NCBI RefSeq assembly: GCF_000425585.1
Contig: NZ_AUDS01000008.1
Coordinates: 62,001-126,000 of the forward strand
From: Terrimonas ferruginea DSM 30193
Lineage (GTDB): Bacteria > Bacteroidota > Bacteroidia > Chitinophagales > Chitinophagaceae
DNA length: 64,000 bases
Direction of reading: 5' to 3'
A model generated the notes under the pieces. The model was given only the letters and a program-made list of their open reading frames with translations. It was not told the origin of the DNA and ran no database searches. Of the stretch, positions 60,571 to 64,000 are shown in pieces. The position numbers and the translations under genes were made by a program. Each line of letters begins with the position of its first letter. Position 1 is the first letter of the stretch.

Positions 60571-61239
60571 TCACAACTTAAAAATCCCCCTCCGGATCGC
60601 AAATACTACCAATCCCGCCACCGTACGCACACCTGCCTTTTCCATTATGCGCAAACGATACCCCTCGATAGTACGGATACTTAGGAACAGCTTTTCCGAT
60701 ATGTCGCGGTTGGAGAGCTCGCTGCAGATCAGCCGCATGATTTCCTGCTCCCGCTCAGAGAAGCGTATTTCCGAGGCCAGCGGATTATTGGGATCGAAAC
60801 GCGAGGTGGCAATAAATCTTGTCAGCCGTTGCGCAATATGTGGTGAGTAGTAGTTTTCCTGCTGATGCACCGCGCGAATCGCTTCGAGGATTTCACGCTT
60901 GCTGGCGTTTTTCAACAGATATCCCTGTGCACCCGCCTTAATGGTATCGATCACCAATACATCATTATCGTAGGAAGAAAGCGCAATAACGCCGATCTGG
61001 GGAAACCGCTCGCGGATAAGCTTCGTTACCTCTATCCCGTCCATCTCCGGCATTTCAATATCTACCAGTACTACGTCTGGCATCGTCGATTCAACCAAAC
61101 GCAGCAACGACCGGCCATCCGCTGCACTGCCGACCAACACGATATCCGGCACACGCCTGAACAGAATAGCAAATCCATCCCGGAAAATCTCGTGGTCATC
61201 GGCCATCACAATCTGAATGGTGACAGGATAGTTATTCAT
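60571..61239 (-). CDS. NarL/LuxR-type response regulator
   Basis: A 222-residue regulator with receiver domain (D14/D15, phospho-acceptor D60 in VVLVDIEMP) and C-terminal LuxR helix-turn-helix (FSEREQEIMRLICSELSNRDISEKLFLS). It overlaps the 3' end of the kinase gene by 8 bp, so the pair is translationally coupled. ATG at 61239 is chosen; the frame extends three codons to 61248. Confidence 0.95.
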   Translation of the reverse strand: MNNYPVTIQIVMADDHEIFRDGFAILFRRVPDIVLVGSAADGRSLLRLVESTMPDVVLVDIEMPEMDGIEVTKLIRERFPQIGVIALSSYDNDVLVIDTIKAGAQGYLLKNASKREILEAIRAVHQQENYYSPHIAQRLTRFIATSRFDPNNPLASEIRFSEREQEIMRLICSELSNRDISEKLFLSIRTIEGYRLRIMEKAGVRTVAGLVVFAIRRGIFKL

Positions 61240-62002
61240 GCGTATCAATTGACTTTGCAGGAAACGTAATAGTTATCGAAGTGCCTTTACCGGGAGATGT
61301 TGTTAAATAAAACGATCCGCCAAGCAGTTCCGCCCTGTGATATAACTGATATAAGCCGCGTCCGGAGTGCCTGCTGTTATTGATAATGTGTTCATGAAAG
61401 CCACAACCGTCATCTACCCCGTAAAGATGGACCAGTTTATCTTTTACAAAAAAATGAATGTCAAGTTTTGATGCCCTTGCATGGCGTGCCGTATTGTGTA
61501 CGATCTCCTGTACCATCCGAAATAGCTGAATGGATTGTTGTTGCGAAAGCGGCGGCAATGGGTTGACGGTTAAATTTATTTTTACCGGAAATGATTCCTG
61601 TGCAGCGTGAATAAATGCTACAATCGCATCGGTTGCACCTTTGCGGATCAATACGGCCGGCAGCAGATCATGCGCAATGACCCGCAACCGCTCATGTATG
61701 TGATCGAGATGCTTACGGGATTTTTCCAGCAGTAAATGGTCTTCATCGGTAGCCGGCTCTATTTCTTCCAGTTGAAACCTTATGGCCGATACCAACGGAC
61801 CCAGATCATCATGCAGATCGGACGCAATCCGCAGCCTTTCCTTTTCCATGATAGCAATCTCCACTTCCGTGCGATTTTGCTGCAACCGTACATAACGCCG
61901 GTGCAGCCTTACCATGATGGCCATAAATATAATCAGACAACAACCAATCAGGCAGGCCGTGATCAGTATGGCCTGGTATAGTGTTCGCTCATGCAGATCC
62001 AT
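61232..62002 (-). CDS. Small NarL-type sensor histidine kinase
   Basis: A 256-residue kinase with one membrane helix (about 9-31) and no separate sensor domain. The dimerisation helix has KERLRIASDLHDDLGPL with phospho-acceptor H64, and the ATPase domain has EIVHNTARHARASKL and a GVDDGCGFHEH-type loop. The short extracellular part suggests it needs a partner protein for sensing. It is the first gene of the pair with the overlapping regulator. Confidence 0.93.
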   Translation of the reverse strand: MDLHERTLYQAILITACLIGCCLIIFMAIMVRLHRRYVRLQQNRTEVEIAIMEKERLRIASDLHDDLGPLVSAIRFQLEEIEPATDEDHLLLEKSRKHLDHIHERLRVIAHDLLPAVLIRKGATDAIVAFIHAAQESFPVKINLTVNPLPPLSQQQSIQLFRMVQEIVHNTARHARASKLDIHFFVKDKLVHLYGVDDGCGFHEHIINNSRHSGRGLYQLYHRAELLGGSFYLTTSPGKGTSITITFPAKSIDTHE

Positions 62003-62133
62003 CGGATAAAGTTTAGGGCATCACTAAGTTACAGCGGCAAGTTTATCGGAAATAGCCTTATAAAAAACCGTACTACTACGCTTTTTGCACTTGAAAGGCA
62101 TTTTAAAGGGGGTATATACGGCCATTACAGGGG

Positions 62134-62164
62134 TTGATTGCGACGGCCGCAGCCGGTACTTTTG
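62134..62164 (+). promoter_or_regulatory. Promoter-like elements directly before the DJ-1/AraC gene
   Basis: TTG at 62134-62136 and TACTTTTG at 62157-62164 (exact TAnnTTTG) are 20 bp apart. The ATG lies only 4 bp further on, so a transcript from this promoter would begin at or very near the start codon. Confidence 0.45.
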
Positions 62165-62168
62165 GTAG

Positions 62169-63152
62169 ATGAAAAAGATTACCATCCTCATCCCCGAGGG
62201 CGAAACCAGCCTCAGCAATATTGAAGCTGCCTATAAAATGTTTTCCAAAGTAAACGAAGCCGTGGAAGCCCGTGGCGGCCTTCCGCTTTTCAAAGTAGAA
62301 CTGGCGGGTCTTACGCGCGAATCCTCCGTGGGCAAAGGCCTGTTTCGCATTCACCCCGATAAAGTATTCCAGGAGATCGAACAGACCGATCTGATCATTA
62401 TTCCCGCCGTACACGGTGATATGCAAAAAGTGGTGGAGGCCAATTCCGCCATGATCCCCTGGCTGGTGCGTCAATATAAAAATGGCGCAGAACTGGTGTC
62501 GCTGTGTATCGGCGCTTTCATTCTTGCTTCAACGGGTTTGCTCAATGGCCGCAGTTGCACCACGCACTGGCTTTCGGCAGATGAGTTTAAAAAAATGTAC
62601 CCGGAGGTTAATCTGCAACCTTATAAGATCATTACGGATGAACACGGTATTTATTCCAGCGGCGGCGCTTATTCTTCGCTCAATCTTATTTTATACCTCG
62701 TAGAAAAATTTGCCGGCAGGGAAATGGCCCTCCGCTCCTCGAAAATTTTTGAGGTGGATATCGAGCGCAACAGCCAGTCGCCGTTTATCATGTTCAGCGG
62801 GCAGAAAGATCACGAAGACGATTCCATTAAACAGGCTCAGTTGTTCATCGAAAAAAATTTCCAGGATCGTATCACTGTCGATCAACTGGCCGATATGCTG
62901 GCGCTTGGCAGACGTAATCTTGAGCGCCGTTTCAAAAAAGCAACATCGAACACGGTGGTGGAATATATCCAGCGCGTCAAGATCGAAGCGGCCAAACAAA
63001 GCCTGGAGTCGTCAAGAGAAAACGTAAACGAAGTGATGTACAGCGTTGGCTACGCAGATCCGAAAGCGTTTCGCCTCACATTCAAAAAGATAACGGGCCT
63101 GTCGCCCATCGAGTACCGCAATAAATACAACCGCAGCATTCCTGCGGCATGA
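62169..63152 (+). CDS. GlxA-like regulator: DJ-1/PfpI domain plus AraC HTH
   Basis: A 327-residue protein. The N-terminal DJ-1/PfpI-type domain (about 1-195) has a cysteine at the usual elbow position (C113 in SLCIGAFILASTG). The C-terminal AraC domain (about 220-325) has two helix-turn-helix motifs, with VDQLADMLALGRRNLERRFKKAT and VNEVMYSVGYADPKAFRLTFKK. It is likely to activate transcription in response to an amine or similar ligand. Its last bases overlap the next gene (ATGA), so that gene is probably its co-translated partner. Confidence 0.93.
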   Translation: MKKITILIPEGETSLSNIEAAYKMFSKVNEAVEARGGLPLFKVELAGLTRESSVGKGLFRIHPDKVFQEIEQTDLIIIPAVHGDMQKVVEANSAMIPWLVRQYKNGAELVSLCIGAFILASTGLLNGRSCTTHWLSADEFKKMYPEVNLQPYKIITDEHGIYSSGGAYSSLNLILYLVEKFAGREMALRSSKIFEVDIERNSQSPFIMFSGQKDHEDDSIKQAQLFIEKNFQDRITVDQLADMLALGRRNLERRFKKATSNTVVEYIQRVKIEAAKQSLESSRENVNEVMYSVGYADPKAFRLTFKKITGLSPIEYRNKYNRSIPAA

Positions 63153-63844
63153 GTTATCTTTGCGGTATGTTTTTACGCTTCCTTTTTATCCTGTTTATGG
63201 CTTTGCCTGTGGCAAAGGTTTGTGCTCAGTCCGAACTCGACGCAGAAAAATTTTCTCAAAAAGTCGCTGACACAACTATCCAATTGTTAGATGTACGCAC
63301 ATCGAAGGAATATAATTCCGGCCACCTGAAACATGCATTGCAGGCAGACTGGAACCAGCCCGATCAGTTTCGTGAGCGTGTGCAGAGTCTCGACAAACAA
63401 AAGCCTGTATATGTTTACTGCCTGGTAGGTGGCCGCAGCAGTGCCGCTGCGCAGTGGCTCCGTGAAAAAGGCTTTACTGTATACAACCTGCAAGGCGGCA
63501 TCAATGCCTGGAAAAAAGCTAATAAACCGGTAGAACAGGCAGAAGCCATACCACCAATCAGTTATGCTGAATATCTGTCGCGTATTCCGGCAAAGGGGCT
63601 GGCCCTGGCGGATGTTGGTGCTCCCTGGTGTCCACCCTGCCGTAAGATGGCTCCGGTGATCGATTCCATCGAACAACAATACCCAAAAGTAAAAGTGATC
63701 CGCGTCGATGGCAGCGGACAGGATGCATTAATGGATCAATTGCAGGTCCATTCGTTCCCCACTATTATTCTTTATAAAAACGGAAAAGAGATCTGGAGGA
63801 AAGAAGGAGTGATGGAGGTGAAGGAGATAACGAAGCAATGGTGA
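63149..63844 (+). CDS. Secreted rhodanese-thioredoxin fusion protein
   Basis: A 231-residue protein. A signal peptide (about 7-26, ending KVCAQ) is followed by a rhodanese domain with active-site C91 in VYCLVGGRSS and a thioredoxin domain with C161-P-P-C164 in GAPWCPPCRKM and FPTIILY after it. It should move sulfur or reduce disulfides in the periplasm. The start at 63149 overlaps the stop of the AraC gene (ATGA); ATG at 63167 is an alternative that puts the signal peptide first. The stop codon lies inside the first heptamer of the array at 63841. Confidence 0.92.
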   Translation: MSYLCGMFLRFLFILFMALPVAKVCAQSELDAEKFSQKVADTTIQLLDVRTSKEYNSGHLKHALQADWNQPDQFRERVQSLDKQKPVYVYCLVGGRSSAAAQWLREKGFTVYNLQGGINAWKKANKPVEQAEAIPPISYAEYLSRIPAKGLALADVGAPWCPPCRKMAPVIDSIEQQYPKVKVIRVDGSGQDALMDQLQVHSFPTIILYKNGKEIWRKEGVMEVKEITKQW

Positions 63845-63949
63845 ATCGTGAATCGTCAATGGTGAATGGTGAATCGTCAATGGTGAATGGTGAATCGTCA
63901 ATGGGTGAACAGGTCGGCTGTTTACTTAATACTTATAACTTACTACTTA
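63841..63949. repeat. Composite heptamer element: type B array, GGCTGT, type A array
   Basis: Nine type B units (GTSAATS) at 63841-63903, then GGCTGTT (63915-63921), then type A units in reverse orientation (TTACTTA, ATACTTA, TAACTTA, CTACTTA) at 63922-63949. This is the reverse-complement arrangement of the element at 32007. From the second unit on, GTGAATC, GTCAATG and GTGAATG alternate, giving a 21-bp higher-order period. Confidence 0.95.
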
Positions 63950-64000
63950 CAACTCTCCGCCACGGCATCCCACAATTTCCTTCTCAACGTAAGCGCCTTT
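63943..64000 (-). CDS. Possible 3' end of a leftward gene (partial)
   Basis: On the minus strand a frame enters from the right edge and ends at TAG (63943-63945) with residues KALTLRRKLWDAVAESCK. The stop lies in a type A heptamer. The piece is too short to classify and could be chance. Confidence 0.3.
   Translation of the reverse strand, partial: KALTLRRKLWDAVAESCK

Overview
The window looks like chromosomal DNA of a Bacteroidota bacterium, most likely a member of the Chitinophagaceae. The evidence is a SusC/SusD pair, large N-terminally fused TonB-dependent barrels, LytTR and NarL-type two-component pairs, DUF3857 proteins, a DUF3127 protein, TAnnTTTG-type promoter motifs, few Shine-Dalgarno sequences, and intermediate GC content. 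No rRNA, tRNA, prophage, insertion sequence or CRISPR array was recognised.

Layout. 1-3.8 kb: end of an outer-membrane barrel gene, then an ECF sigma factor, a probable anti-sigma factor and two CpxP/Spy-like proteins (envelope stress). 3.8-7.7 kb: LytTR regulator and LytS-like kinase, an AHSA1-like protein, a DUF1579 lipoprotein and a DsbA/FrnE-like oxidoreductase. 7.9-17.5 kb: core genes polA, uvrB, mgsA, a YceI protein and recA. 17.7-27.3 kb: two DUF3857 proteins, a PAP2-like membrane protein, a glucosaminidase, an SGNH/MBOAT acyl-transfer pair and a DUF3127 protein. 27.4-35 kb: a second SGNH protein, rpoN, a GHL10 glycosidase, MarR, DinB, a radical SAM/SPASM protein and an L,D-transpeptidase-like protein. 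35.4-42.4 kb: a signalling cluster of two PAS histidine kinases and three response regulators, two of them without an output domain. 43-52.4 kb: a MATE transporter, a small secreted protein, a complete Wadjet-type jetABCD operon (plasmid defence) and hsp20. 52.5-59.2 kb: MauE-like protein, two-cysteine secreted small protein, SusD, SusC, a thioredoxin-fold protein and a possible 38-residue peptide. 59.5-64 kb: DUF3800 protein, a NarL-type pair, a DJ-1/AraC regulator and a rhodanese-thioredoxin fusion.

The least expected content is between the genes. The intergenic DNA carries several families of short repeats: AT-rich heptamers (consensus AAGTWNT), heptamers of consensus GTSAATS, octamers built on AATGTGNA, a perfect 24-28 bp palindrome family whose two arms change together, and two unrelated tandem repeats of about 143 bp. 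The two heptamer types form a composite element joined by ACAGCC/GGCTGT, found in both orientations. Some arrays run into genes: they supply the stop codons of the marR-like and rhodanese-thioredoxin genes and sit against the start codon of the dsbA-like gene. Octamers lie on both sides of jetD and provide its probable start codon.

Family names come from reading motifs in the translated sequence, not from database searches. Start codons were moved inward where the longest frame had no sensible N-terminus.
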